64,000 nt of DNA, from positions 1-64,000 of the forward strand of contig VZRN01001162.1 in assembly GCA_013397935.1 (NCBI GenBank), in the 5' to 3' direction. Below are positions 40,741 through 54,111 of the stretch, in pieces. Position 1 is the first letter of the stretch. Every line of letters starts with the position of its first letter. The stretch comes from Dasyornis broadbenti. Taxonomy: Eukaryota > Chordata > Aves > Passeriformes > Dasyornithidae. The translations under genes were made by a program, and so were the position numbers. The notes beneath the pieces were generated by a model. That model ran no database searches. It worked only from the letters and a program-made list of their open reading frames with translations, and had not been told where the DNA came from.

Positions 40741-41154
40741 CTCCTTCATCCCTCCCCACTCCACACAAGCTTTAATTCAGGTGGCACAGACGGATCTCAG
40801 GCACATTTGACAAAGACTAATGAATGAAGTCTCCACACTCATCAAGAAAATGCCTCAGCATTTGCGTAAGCTAACATCAGGATCACGCTGTGGATCTGCA
40901 GGCTAAAATTAGGGGTTTTTCACTTGAGGAATTGGACTGAAACAGCGATTCCTGAAGAGCTGCTGTTCCAAAAGGAATCCTCACAGGGAGCAGGTTGAAT
41001 TTTGGCAGTGCTGAACTCACGCTCGAGTCCATCAGGGAAGGATTTTTGGCTGCTTTAGATCCTTGTGAATGTGCAATTTTCAGAAGAGCTGGCAGTTAAT
41101 TTTCCTGCCATTGCCTCGCTCTCTTCTCCGAATGCAGAGACTCCTGTACTTTCC

Positions 41155-41212
41155 CTTTTAATGTATTTTAACTATTTTAATGTATATATAAAATATAATA
41201 ATAATGTAACAC
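41155..41212. repeat. AT-rich simple sequence
   Basis: TTTTAATGTA repeated loosely, then TATATATAAAATATAATAAT. Decayed AT microsatellite. Confidence 0.75.
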
Positions 41213-42381
41213 TGCCCTTGAAAAAGCAGGAAGATCTGGTTTAAATTTGTTTTCAAGGAACTGGTCAGGAAAAGAGATAATCTGGATAAAAGAAGTTTAC
41301 TTTTGAGATGCCAGTCCTGGGAATTTTGTCTCCTGAGCTCCTTTTCTGTCGAGACTCAGTATCTCACCAGCTCCTTGCTGCAGCTTTAATCTTCATGCAA
41401 AACAGCTGCTGAGCATAAAAGTGTGTTTACATCAATCATCCCAGAAATGTAAACAAAACAGGAGCAGTGGAATTCTGCATGAAGGGTTGATTAGGAAGTG
41501 ACAGCAAAGATTTGTGATAATGAAGGGATGAATAAGGATTGCTTGGAAATGTGCCAGTTGCTTGCAATTAATTTTGCTGCCTGGGCAGCAGGAGACCTGC
41601 AGGATCCAGGGGCAGGAATTCTCTCCCCAGGTTGGTGGGCAGCTACAAACCCCTCTGGAGTAAAGCATTTGTAATATTTGATGGCTCTGGACTGGAAAAA
41701 CAAAAGCACAGTAGACCTTGAAGCCCTGACAACATTTGATGTTAAATTGAGGTGCTCTAACCATGGATTGCGGTTTCCAATCCTTAAAGCGCTGGGTTTC
41801 AGCAGAATTCCTCATGAGCAGGCTCGGAGTGATTCTTGGTAGGAGTGACAAAGCAGGGCCTCAGTTCCCAGAGTGGCTGGAGAGTGTTGGTCAGAGGGGG
41901 TCCTGGACTGATCGACCACCGAAAGCATCCCCTCGGGGTGGTGTGAAATGCAGTCTGAGGTTAAAAGTTCCCCGTCAGTCAGTGGCAAGGTCCCTCAGCT
42001 CACAGGAACGAGGTTCAAGGTGTGCCCTCCCTGCTGGGACACACCTGGGGCCCTGGCTGGCACTGCCCAGTGCGAGTGCCCAGAATTCCTCGCAGGAATT
42101 CAGATTCTCAGAGCAAAAATTATTGCTACTAAGATGCTACAGCACAGGGTATTGGCTTGGGAAGGGATCTGGGCTTCAGACCCTGTCCCACGGAATGGGG
42201 GAACAAAAACCTATTTCTCTTCCCAGTGAGCACATCTGCCCAGAGCAGCAGATTTCTGTGGGGAATTCATCAGCTCTGCTTCAGAGAGAGAGAGGGACTG
42301 AGAGGGAGGAGCTGGGACAGTGCCAGGGGCAGAGCATCCCTGAAACCCCACAGCAAAGGAGTCACACAGTGGGACAGCAAC

Positions 42382-42740
42382 GCCCTGCTGCTGATCACAG
42401 CTCCCAGACTGCTCAAAGAAAACCAAACAAGCCCAAATCAAACCTCCAGGAGCTGCCCTGCTGCTGATCACAGCTCCCAGACTGCCTAAAGGACACCAAA
42501 TAACCCCAAATCAAACCTCCAGGAGCTGCCCTGCTGCTGATCACAGCTCCCAGACTGCTCAAAGAAAACCAAACAGCCCCAAATCAAACCTCCAGGAGCT
42601 GCCCTGGTGCTGATCACAGCTCCCAGACTGCCTAGAGGACACCAAACAACCCCAAATCAAACCTCCAGCAAAGCTCTGCTGCTGATCACAGCTCCCGGAC
42701 TGCCTAAAGGACACCAAATAACCCCAATGAAACCTCCAGG
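42382..42740. repeat. 73-bp minisatellite, about 4.9 copies
   Basis: TGATCACAGCTCCC recurs at 42392, 42465, 42538, 42611 and 42683, giving periods 73, 73, 73 and 72. Two variants alternate. Type A has GCTCAAAGAAAACCAAAC after AGACT. Type B has GCCTAAAGGACACCAAAT. The order is A-B-A-B-B, suggesting amplification of a 146-bp dimer. The period is not a multiple of three, so overlapping minus-strand frames (to 42942) are not a conserved repeat protein. Confidence 0.95.
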
Positions 42741-43559
42741 AAAAGCACAGGGTCAATGAAACAATTCCCTTATGCTCCTTGAGCTCTCCAAAATGCCCAT
42801 TTTTATCTGCTGGCGGAAGGATTTCGCTCTTCCCAAATGCAGGTGGATGATTGATCCACGCCCAGCCGATCCATCTATGGAATTCAGGAATCACCAGCAC
42901 CTCACACGCTTTGTAGGAGCTACTGAAGGAGAAGGATTTCAAAATAACGTCAGGTCTGAAGGGGTGCAGTGCTCCTCGCTATTACAAATTATCAACACAT
43001 TACAAAGGAAGTCTGAAGGTGAGATAATTAAAATGCAAAGTTTTGCTGCTTATATGATCAGGAGCGTGAAGGAAAAGCAGGAGGTGAGAGTGTGAAGGTA
43101 AAGTAATAAAAGGAAACCAAATGATTCATTTAATTAAAGGGCTGATTAAACTTGAAGACTTGTTATACCTCACGTTTTTCATTAGCAAACATTTCTATTT
43201 AGGGGATTTTTTTTCGTTTCCTTTGTTGAAGCTCTTCCAGAGACAACGGGTGATTTAGGGACACTGCTTTTGAAATCCACGGGAATCTTCACATTGATTT
43301 AAAAAGTCAGGCATTGTACAGGGAAAAAAACTTCCTTTTTGGATCAATTCTCTCTTCAGCTACAGTTTTGTCAATCCCAAATGATTTTATGATAGAAGAC
43401 TTCGGTGTCACAAAATGTTAGGAACGCAATCAGACTTTTTTTCCTCTGTGATATTATTCAGATGTGAAGGACCTTAAGATCTACAGGCTGAGATTCTAAA
43501 TTCCCTTCCCCATGATCTGTCCGGGTTCTGTGGCACTGCAAACACTGGGCACAGTTTTG

Positions 43560-43725
43560 TTATTGAGATGTCTCTTGGAGGGCCAGTTAATAATGGTTAT
43601 CAGAAAAATATTAAACATTAATGAGGGTGCATTTAGTTGGTGCCAAGTAATTAAATAGAATGTAATTAAGTGCTAAAGATACCCACAACTTTGAGGTTTG
43701 GGCTTTTAATGTAGGGTTTGTGTTG
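43560..43725. promoter_or_regulatory. Candidate enhancer with paired TAATTA cores
   Basis: Contains AAGTAATTAAATAG and TGTAATTAAGTGC, two homeodomain cores about 17 bases apart; the second overlaps an NKX2-like TTAAGTG. GTTAATAATGG and ACATTAATGAG lie nearby. Repeat-free. Inferred candidate. Confidence 0.28.
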
Positions 43726-46700
43726 TGACAGAGAGAAAGAGGGAAAAAGAAAGAGGCAATGTCATGAAATCTTTTCTACTCCTGTCTTTTAATTTTCAGC
43801 CATTCATCCATTGGAACAGGCTCATTTCAGCTTTCACTGTGGAGCTGACAAGTGGAGAAATTAAATCTTTTCTAAAATGTGCTGAAACTGCCCCAAAACC
43901 TTGGAGACCTACTTCCCTCAAAGTTTTACTCAATTAAAACTGTTAAAAACGTGGTTAAAACTGTGTGTGCACAACCATCACACACCCACACGAATTAATT
44001 GCTGGGTGAAAAATGAACCTTTCCTCAGGGGCACCTCTGCATGCAAAATTTAAAACATCAAGGTCCAGAATCTTCCCCAAAAGCTCTGGTCTGTAAAATT
44101 TTGCAGAAAATTTGCATAACAGTGAAGCTATTTATCTTTCACAACTTCCTGACAGATACAGCCCAAAGGCAAATTCTTGGTCCCCAGGGCTCAAGACGGA
44201 GCGAGAGAAAATCTGATCCCTGGGATGGCTGAACTCCACATCCGTGCCTGGTCTTTGCTGGGCAGAAACTGGAAATTTAAAAGGCTCAAAATGTTCATTC
44301 TCCGCCTGTTCTTGGTCCAGTAAATAACAGATCTAATTTACCCCTCCCAGCCAAGCGCCACTGTTTAATATCTGCAGCAACCAAGTGAAAATGGGACTAA
44401 TTACAGCCAGGGAGGGATTTCAATCCCCACAGTTCTGTGCTGATTTCAGCAAGGATTAATCCTGCTTCAAAATCCTGGGGTTTGGGAACGAAGTGCCTAT
44501 AAATCACTGCTCGTTATGGATGCATCGGTAAAGATTCAGCAGCAAGTGAAAATTCATGGGTTAGACATGCAAAAATACCCATGTAGCGGAAGATAAATGC
44601 CATATTTTAAAAGTGATAAAAAGCACACCAAACTCTCCCTCTGTCTCTCTCTGAGCTTCTCTTGGGAGCTTTAAACTCAAATGACTCTGATAAAATATGA
44701 AAGCTCACATTGATTTATTGATAATAGCAAATAAATAAATTTAGGGGAGAAAATACCCTTTGAGACATTATTGGCGCAGAGGGACCAACAGTATCTTCAG
44801 TTCCCACAGATCTGTGCAGAAATCTGGTGAAAATCTCTGCTGCGTATTCCTGGCCATGGTCATTCCAGTGGGGAATATCCATGAGGAAAATGTTTCATTT
44901 CCCCGCTGTCCCGCTTGGTTTACAGGAACAAATCCCTCCTTTTAGCTGAAAGGGTTTTGTTCCTCCCGCGCGGGTTACAGAGGGGCTGCACTGCCTCAGC
45001 TTGGCACGGGGAACAGAAAATGCAGTTTGGAGTGATCGGCTTTGGATTTCCAAAGCAGCTGTTAAAAAATAGAAAGGAGCGTTGCTGGCACCTGAGGGCT
45101 CTTTGGTGTTCGTCATGAAAGGAGCTCGGTTCAAAGAGGAATGAGCACCTGCGATCTAAAATACCGCGGCACGTTTGACAGCCCCGCTGAAATCTTCAGC
45201 ACAGAGGCCTGTTCTCAATTTCACAGGTGACAATCGAGGCAGGAAACGTGGGCTTGGGAGGCTGTTTCTGCCACTGGTGTTCACGATTCCATTTGAAGAA
45301 GGAGTTTTGCTCCCGTCCCGGAGCAGCAGAGCCTTTGGGAACACGCAGAACCTCGGTGCTGGCAGTTTCCCCGATTCATTCTCTGCCAGCTCCTCACAGG
45401 ACGCGCTGTCCTAAAAAACATTGAGGATCTGGGGCTTGGATTCATGGAGAATGAGGCAGAGCAGTGAGACAGAGCAAGGCTGTGATGGTTTCTCATTGAT
45501 TTCTGCTGTTTTGGTGGCTTTTGAAGCGGCTCATTAGCACAGCCTGGCCTGCCTTGGCATCTACCCAGATAAATGAAACAAATATTTGCATATGGGATGA
45601 GAACGCAAATGAAGCACCACCCGAAGTGTTCCTCACAGCAAAACCAGCGCGTGGCCGGTGCTGTTGCCCCTCTCTGGGTGTTTCATGCAAAGATGCAGAT
45701 GTATTTCAGAACAGGTGTTTGGGATACGAGGGGTTCATCAAGAGAACACAGTGCACACAGCACTGAAACCGTACCAGGTTTTCAATTCTCACAGCTTAAA
45801 TGGAAACATCATCCTAAACCCGCTGTACATGGAATCCTTTACGTCCATCACCTCCTCTTCTGCTTTTCTCTTTCCTCCCCCTCAGTGTTTTGGTTTGGGA
45901 TCTGCTGCCAAACCCTTCCAAATCTCCAGCTGGGAAAGCACAAAATCGAATTTTACAACTAATACCTGATTCTTACCTTTGTGTATATTTTATTTTGCTG
46001 TTTTCATTTTTAGCTGCACTGTAATTTTTTCCCTGCTCCCTCTTGAGAAATTTTGCTTGGAAACAGATCTGAAACGTCACAGCTTTTATTCCCTTTGCCT
46101 CCACTGTCCTAATCCTTATAATACATAATTTGGAATTCTTTGTGGTTATTGAACTTCTTCTCTCTTCATCTTGGAACCGTCTCGCTGGCTGAGAGACAGA
46201 CTGCAGCATGATGTTGAATCACAGTAAGGGAGGCTGGAAAATGGCAATCACCCCTAGAATCACCAAAACAAATCTCTGTATGGTCCAAAAACAGAGCAAA
46301 GTTTTTTTTTGTGGTGAACACAAGTGTGAAGGGAAAGCTGAACGGAACAAGCACAAGCAGAGCCAGACTCCTGATTTTACAGCCCCTTGCTGTCTTTTCT
46401 TCTTTCTTGTGTTTATTTCCTTTTCTCTGTATGGCACCTCAGAGCAGGATTGTTACACTGAGGTGCCGAGTTAATTCTTCAGTTTATGCAGCCCATTAGT
46501 GCAACTCCACTTTATTTAATAATTAGTGGCCATTCCAATGAATTGAGCAGGAATATTCAAGTTGAACCAGCTCATTTCCTGGAGCCCTTTGCTGATGCAA
46601 CGCTCAGGGATCTGCCTTCCTTGCAGGGCCATCCCAGCAGTTTCCCATCAGAATTCCCCATTTGCCCTCGCACTTCTCTGGCTCTTCCAGGGCTTTTTCC

Positions 46701-49700
46701 TACGGCTCCTCAGGCAGATGAATGCTGACTGCTGGTATTTGCAGTTCCTATTTCATTGCGTTCACATTTAACCATCATTCAGAGCTGCGTTCCCATCCTT
46801 CCCTTCCTAATCAATAGCTAAAGCAATTGGCAGGAAAAGTCAAATAGGAAATTAGGAAAGTATAAAAGGTAAAGTTGCCCGTGAATGCCACTCTCCAAGT
46901 CTGTAAGAGGCTGATTTCATTACAAGTTATTTCCCAAGGTTGGAGCTTCTCTCAGTTGCTGGTGATTGATGCAGCAAATTTTATTTCCACTTTTAACAGA
47001 TTTTAATCTGTGAAGCATTCCTGCATCAAAATGAATCTGGAGATGCTTCTGACAAGGTTTACCTCCCAATAAACCTGCGGAGACTTCTCCCCAGCTGGCC
47101 ATGAGCCTGTCACGGCAGGTTTAGCAGCAGATTCCCAGGAACAGTTAGGAAGGCTGGACCCTGGTGACACATTTACAGTGCAGCCATTTCACTTTGCCCA
47201 TGACCTTGAAGAACCCAGAACTGCTCCCACCTTGGAACGCACGAGTTTTGTTTCCTAGGTTAAGTCTATGGAGCTACGAGTGGGAATAATTGAACACACA
47301 ATTAATATTTGGGAGCCCAGGGAACCTCCTCCAATGAGACAGCACAGCTCCTCTCATCCACAGCTCTGCCCTGACAAAACTGTCCTTGATGCACAAAAAT
47401 CTGCACAACAAAGAGTGGCAGTTCTTGAGCCAGCCTGGAAATAAACCACAAACACCCCTTAAACCCCAAAGTAACAGCACCCACCTCCTGCTTTCAACTG
47501 CTGACAGGAGACCTGGACTGTGCTGAAAGCATCTTTCAACAAAACCTCCCGGCATTGCAAATGAAAATAAAGTTACGAAATGTCTGGACCAGCTCCAAGA
47601 GTTTTTTGGGTTTTTTAATCACTTGGATCTGGAGATTTCCACAGAAAGACACAGAGCTGGGAGAGCACAGGGAGCTTTACACGCATCCCTGGCATCCGGA
47701 CCTTTGAAAATGCAGGGCAGTTCTCACGTTTCCAGCAGTAGCTGTCGTTTCACAGCTGATCAATAGAACTAACTCCCATCTGCCATTGTAAAATGCTCAT
47801 TTTCAACCCCCACATTTATAATTCTTGTCACCTGACCTATCCTTAGCAGCCCAGGCACCAGGTAGAACCCTGCAAATATCCGCCTTCGAAAACTCCACTG
47901 CGCCTTTTGGAAGATAAAAGCAAAAACCTGCCTTTGTTGTCTATGGCAACGTGGCCCAGCGTGGGGGAAATGGTGTTTTAAATCAGAAATGTTACAGTTT
48001 TCATGGTTAATTCAAGTTTTAAAGCCTGATTTAGGTAACACCTGTGCTGCTCAGCAGGTTTGCTCCAAGGTACAAAGGGCTTTGCTTGACTGAGGGCTCG
48101 CAGCTTCACTAACAACAATTAAAGTGTATTTGATGTTGGCAAACTCACCCCCTCACTCTGTGTATTGACTTTTATAATCTGCCAAGCTGAGCCTGTGGAG
48201 CCTGTCAGTGATTACAGACAGAACACAGGGACTTGATCCTGAAAATTCACAGGAAAGGCTCTTGTTCTGGGGACTGCAGCTCGATCCTGCTCAATTATTT
48301 AGTGTTTTACCCTCCCTGATGGAACAGACAGCAGCACTGTGAGGGAGAGACGAGGGAGGCTCAGCTTTGTTTATCAGGTACCACACTCTGAATTCACGCC
48401 CGTCGAGCAGCTCTGAACACATTTTAAAGAGACCACCCTGCCTCATCCTTTCACTGATGGCAGAACCAGTGCACAGCCATCCCCGTGTCTAAAATCCATC
48501 CTTTTATTCAGCCATAAATCAATGTAATGTCTGTTCAGGCCAACGTCCAAAACCCCTCCAAGAGAGGAGCCAGGAGCTCACACCTCTGTGGCTCTCCCTG
48601 TTCCCCAGCATCGAAGCTGTGCATGCACAGCATGGGCTCCCCCTGAGATGATGCAAACGGATCTTTAGTGGAATAAGAACCTGCAGCAAAGCCCTTGCAG
48701 CGTTTGCTGTAAGGAATCAGGCTCGGAATGAGTCTAATTCCCCCTGGGAATCTATTGTGCTGTAAACCCTTCATCACTGAAAACGCCTTAAATATCATTA
48801 CTGCTTCCCCATTGATTCTATGGGTGACAGAGCCCTTGAAATGCTGGGATAGGCTTTTCCCCTCCTTTGCTTATCAGCAGCCACAAATTGTATCATTCCC
48901 TCTGTGCAGGGAATACATATGATGGTGCTGAGCAGTAAACTGCAGTCAGGAATCCATGGATTACATCCAGGAGGGTTTGTGGAGAGGGCTGCATCCCCTC
49001 CGCAGTGATGGAACGGGGCTGCATTCCCTCCCTGTGCCCAGCTCTATTCTGTTTGCTGGCACTTCATTGTGAGCAGCCCTTCTGCTGGAATTTGCCGAGG
49101 AAAACCATCAGGGCTTTCCCATCTCTGCTGCTCCCAGGGAAATCCCAGGGCTGGCAAACTGAGCAGGGTTGGAGACACCAGGGATCTCTGTCTGGAGCCT
49201 GCCAACATCGCTCCTCCTAAACCGCGATGCCCACACGATTCAGTGATCACTTAAGGAGGAAAAAATCAGCCTTGTGCTTCACCCTACCTTTCCAGTTAAA
49301 AATCTTCCCAATGCATTATTCTGGCAGCTGTTATAGATCTGATACCTCCAACTTTTATTTTTTTTTTAGCCCAGTGTAAATTGGTGCCACAGAATAAATA
49401 CAGAATGGACAGGGCTATGGGATGAAACTGAATCACAGGTGCTTTGTCATGCACTTGATCTTGCCACAGAGGAAGATATTTTCTGTTTGTAAAGCGCCCT
49501 CTGAATGCTGTTTCATATTAAATTACAATGTAGAAATGCTGTGTAGCTGAGCAGGAGGAGAAAGGAAAGACAGAATGTGTCAAAAAAAGATGATGTAGTC
49601 ATGAAACCCTGCCCCGCTGAACTCATTGTGGAGTCTGGAGATCGTTTCAGTAAAACCTGCACTAGCAGAGCCAAGCTAATGTGGGATGGAGGAAAAAAAA

Positions 49701-49969
49701 AATCCTCCTAACTTCAGTTGAGGTGAATCACTTGAATTTCTAAAGGAAAGGTAATGCAGTTTTGACAGGGCCAAAAACATGATGAGGAAAGATTTTGACA
49801 AATAATGATAGTGCGTTAGGGGAGAGATGATGAATGCAGTGCTTTGTGTCTAATTGCACGCCTGGAGTACAGAACCTTATCTTCAGGAATAAAGTGCTAC
49901 GAGAGCTGCCACGAATCAGATCTACCCGAGCACAGCATCCCCCAGAAACTTCCATTTTGAGTCATCCAG

Positions 49970-50200
49970 ACCTTCTGAAACAACTGTCAGGTTAAATGAA
50001 TTATTAGCCCTAAGACAAGAAGGTTCTTTGCTTTTATTCCTCAACAGGACTGTTTCATCTGGTTAAAGTTCTGTTTGCATCACGTGGCTGCTTTATCTCT
50101 GCCACTCTGAATTACTAATTTCACATCTTTCCTTCTGCTTATTGGGACTTTCTTTCATCACTGAATTTTCACTGAGAGTGATTTTCTGTTGCGTCCTGGG
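49970..50200. promoter_or_regulatory. Candidate conserved non-coding block
   Basis: Repeat-free sequence with AATGAATTATTAGCC, an octamer-like GTTTGCAT, an E-box CACGTG at about 50079 and AATTACTAATTTC. Inferred from texture. Confidence 0.22.
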
Positions 50201-51637
50201 TTCAAACAGTTTAGGTGAAACGAGAGCAAGATGAAATATCAGCTCTGCTTTCATTCCCAGCTTTACATTTGTAATGCCAGCACCCGTTCTTGTCCCAGCA
50301 ATCTCTGCTGCAGGTCAGTCATTAATTAGCAGGACAATGAATGAGGAATCCATTGACTTGCAGGACAAAAGATGATTTAAAATCATGAGGGTATGACCAG
50401 AGCTGGCGCTTGTGTTGGAAAGATCGTGCAGGAATTTGATTTCTTGGAATTCGGAGCCAAGAACCGCCACGCAAACACAGCATGGGCAGTGTTGGGGTCA
50501 AACGGCCAGAATTAGCGGATAACAAACACTGAACTAAAAGCAGGTCTCAAGACAGATCAATGAGAGGGCCAGATTTGTATCCCAAGCCTTTCCAGAGGTG
50601 CAGATCAAAGATACAGGGATGGGTTTCTGCTAAATCCTAGAGGAAAGCACCACTCTGCCCCAAACCCTGCGGCAGGAGGCGTTCATTCACCTGCACCCAT
50701 CCGAACAGCAACAGCCTGCATTTTAGCCCAAGACAAAGGGGATTAGGTGTGAAAGTGTTGCTTATTTAATACATCCCTTGCACATGTGCCCGGTTCTGGT
50801 TTTCCCTGGAAAACCTGTGCAGGAGTGACCCCGCAGATCACAACCAGATCGGAGCAGCCCAGAGCCCTCCCTGGCCAGCCCTTCCTTCCCAGCCTCCCCG
50901 ACAGCTCCCTGGCAGTTCCTTTCTCGCTTTTTGTTTTCAAGTGCAACCTTTGCTCCCCTCCCTCTCTGCTCAGCTTCCTCCTGTCGCTGCAGCACCATTT
51001 GCAATCATGCTCTAAATAATTCCTGATGGCTTCAGACTCTTACAGCGCTCCAGGTTTGCAGGCTGGAAGGGTTTTTACAGCCTCCGAGGCTGCCACAAAT
51101 CAGAGCATTCATTATACAGCAAAACGCTCTCTCAGATGGAGGCTGCTCTTTAAAACAAGCCTATTTTTCCCTGCAATGATGCAAAATAACTGGAGGTTTT
51201 GAGCCAAATGGACTCCTTCACCTAGGAAATGAGAAATATCTGTGTGGAAACGTTTTTCCAGGCACACACAGAACTCCAGCGCAGAGGGAGTTCAGAAAAT
51301 TCACATTGCAGTGCAGAGAGAGTTCAGACCTCCCGGGTTCACCCAAGAAGCCTGGCCACAATTAGTTTTTAATCACTCAGGGAGTGGCTGGAAAGGCTCA
51401 GGTTAGTGCAGATCCCATTCCGATGAAACTGTAGCTGATTCCTGTGTGACCCTTGCGGTTCCTCTGGCGAAGCGCTCAGCAGAGGAAGCGTTTGGGCTTT
51501 GGTTTGCTTTGCTTTAGTTTAGGGCGAGGGAGTTGCCCCCACGCTTTGAAATACCAAAGGCAGGGTTTAATCACAAAGAAAAAGCGAAAGAAATATAAAT
51601 AGAAATGAAAAATATCCCATCCCAACCTCCTCTGGGT

Positions 51638-51692
51638 CAGTTTGAAGCCATTCCCCCTCCTCCTGTCGCTGCAGACCCTTGTAAAACGTGGC
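51638..51692 (-). mobile_element. Short CR1 LINE fragment, antisense
   Basis: CAGTTTGAAGCCATTCCCCC followed by TCCTCCTGTCGCTGCAGACC is the reverse complement of the CR1 motif that surrounds the GACAGGACAAGGGG-type block. Only about 55 bases are confidently aligned; flanks are too diverged. Confidence 0.75.
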
Positions 51693-54111
51693 AGCTTTAT
51701 CCAGGACGCTCTCTGGACTCCTGTTGTCTCCTTTCCCGTACACGGAACACGAGCTGATTGCTTCTGGCAAAAATCACACCAGCACAATCTCACTGCCCTG
51801 CTTTGCTGAGAGTCTCCACACTGCAGGAGATCTACTGCCATTAGGAGAGGGGAAAAAAAAACCCCAGTAATTTGGTTTAAATTAGGATAAGAGATGAAAA
51901 CACGTCATGCTGCTCTTACAGACTTAATCTCGTTCCCTGGGCAACTTTGCTTTCACTTCTGCTGAAGACAAATTGGGCTTTCTTACTCTTTTACTGAGCC
52001 CTCAACAATCAAATAGAAGAATTGTTAAGTAACACACGATGAAGTAAATAACTGACTCACTGGAGGGCTTCCCAAGCAGGCTTTTTCCTGTCTGAAGATA
52101 AAGGGCTGTCAGTATCCTTCCAAACCTGCTGCTTTTCCCTTGCCAGGAATACATCAGCTTCATCCAAGGGCCTGTAAACGCTGGGCTTTAATTGCTGCCT
52201 GGACAATCTGCATGACACATCCCGAACCCTGGTATCTTCTTTAAAGAACTTCCTGAATATCTTTATTAGCAAGTAATTTCATAACCCATACATGGATATA
52301 AAGCAGCACCTTGGATTTTTTTTCTTTTTGTTTTGGTTTTTTGGTTTTGGGTTTTTTTTTTTTTTTTCGTTTTAATTACTTTTGTTTTTTCCGTACAAGG
52401 ATTCTGCGGAGCTGAATTTTACGTTGAAAAGTTACCAAGAAAGCCAAAAATAGTTGAGGGTTGTGCTCTGCTTGAGGTTGAAATTCCAGAGGTAGAAAGT
52501 TTGTTTAGTACTGAGAAGATTCTTCTGGCACGGACTTGATGCAAGATTATTTCAGGAAAGGAACTTTTTAGTGAAGGATGGTTTCAAGTGCTTCTCTCAA
52601 ACACCAGATTTCATGACTGCAGAAAGATTAACAGAGCAAACAGGAGGATCTCGGACTTTCCTTCGAGATTTACTCCTTGGACAGAATTGAATTTTGCCCT
52701 TTCACATCGCTGAGGAGCATCAAGGATCGCCCAGCCAAGAAATCCAAACGTGACCTCTGCGGCACCAGGATTTTCTGAATTTAGACACTCTCTCCTCCAC
52801 ATTCATTTCAATAGGCATACTTTATATTTAAACAATATTTTTACAGCCATTCTTTACCTGTAAACTGAATTGAAACACTTGGCCACAGCTCTGCCTGACC
52901 ATGGCAGTGCTGAACATTTCCAGCATCTGGTGTGGGACTCAAAATACCCCAGCACAGAACGGCAAAGGCCCGGAAAGGAGATCACACACCTGAGGGATGG
53001 CAACGGAGCAGTTTCTGTTAAAAATAAAAATCCCTCCTCTGTGACAATACCTGGGCAATAATAAAGGCAGGTAAATAACTGACAATTCTCTGTGGAATTA
53101 GTTCTTGTTTCCCAGTGAATTATCAACTTTTTCCTCACTAGTCAATAATTTATTGATCAAAACCCATTCCTGCAAGAATTCTGCTCAAGTTCTTGTCTGA
53201 GGACAGCACAATGTGGGGATATTTTATTGTTTTCAGCATAACCCTCTGCTAGCCACAGTTATCAAAACCCTTTCCAGATGCTGAACTGAGGCACATTTTG
53301 CCGCTTGGAAAGGGAAAAAAACAGTTTTTTTCGAAGCAACATCAGCTCTACTGGTTGTGCTGAAATATTAAAAAGTATAAATTATTTATACAGAGATAGA
53401 CACAATGCTTTCTTCAGAACATTACAAGTATAAATGACATGAAATGCTCGATTCGAGGCGTGGAGCTGGTGAGAAAACATCCACGTGCGCTCACTTCATT
53501 TCATTTTCTTCTTTTCGAAATCAATGCTAGCAACAGTAACATTGGAAATTCAGCTCAGCACTTTGAAAATGGGGAGGGGTGGGAAAAGGTCCCATCAAGG
53601 GTAAACGTTGCCATAAACACCGTGTGCCACCCGCCAGAACAAAACCAGCTGCATTGATTGACGATGAGGACGTGCTCTGAACTAAAGGGAGCACCAGGTT
53701 TTTATTGCAGCAATAAAGATCTGCATCAAATCATTCCACAGGTACTGTCACAGCGTTTGGGTTCTGAGCCTTCCCTGCAGCACAGCTGCAGAGCAAAATG
53801 CCAGCACAGAAAACTCCCAGCTCTTTATGACTCTCAGTGAAATTTTTATTTAATTGTGTTGGAGAACACCAGGCACTGCTTTAATGGCAAAATTGCTTAA
53901 TATTGAAAAAAGACCTTCAAAAGCTTTCTATCAGCATGGTTTGTTCTACTAAAATAATATTCTCACCTGTGTTATTTCAGGTTTATTCAAGTTTTTCTGT
54001 GGAGACTGGCTGAGATCTGGATCAAAGGTAAATTGAATTTTACTTTGCACTGGGCAGTTTAACTCAAATCTTGGGAAGGGAGAGGTGGGAAGACACGCTC
54101 AGAGTTAAAAA
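51693..54111. other. Non-coding interval between CR1 fragments
   Basis: No gene recognised. It contains the T-rich tract at 52313. All open frames are short and lack domains. Confidence 0.55.
52313..52392. repeat. T-rich low-complexity tract
   Basis: T runs with GG and C interruptions (TTTTGGTTTTTTGGTTTTGG) and one run of about 15 T. Simple sequence. Confidence 0.85.

Larger units (their letters stand above)
31316..42381. other. Non-coding interval
   Basis: No gene recognised. It holds candidate regulatory blocks at 31970, 34780, 37600 and 40470, an X-box at 38291, and simple repeats at 35101, 35646, 36111, 36894 and 41155. Minus-strand frames at 31537-32016 and 35193-35591 have no domain. 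Confidence 0.55.
42741..51637. other. Non-coding interval
   Basis: No gene or recognised transposon. Candidate regulatory blocks lie at 43560 and 49970. Frames such as 45573-45962 (129 codons) have no domain. Confidence 0.55.

Noticed and set aside
41763..42467. 234-codon plus-strand open frame running into the minisatellite
   Set aside because: Its C-terminal part is made by the 73-bp repeat, whose period is not a multiple of three. The rest has no domain.
42559..42942. Apparent repeat protein on the minus strand (SGSCDQQQ-type units)
   Set aside because: Produced by translation of the minisatellite in shifting frames; not conserved coding.
21345..45601. Five perfect POU octamers (21345, 31983, 39616, 44110, 45594)
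   Set aside because: About two to three are expected by chance on both strands of AT-rich DNA of this length; only the one with a neighbouring SOX-like site is kept.
49494..49510. CTCF-like GCGCCCTCTG
   Set aside because: The conserved GGTGG part of the motif is missing (AATGC instead), so the score would be poor.
53978..54028. Exon-like segment between TTATTTCAG and GGTAAA
   Set aside because: Splice-like words alone are common; no partner exons or coding potential could be linked.
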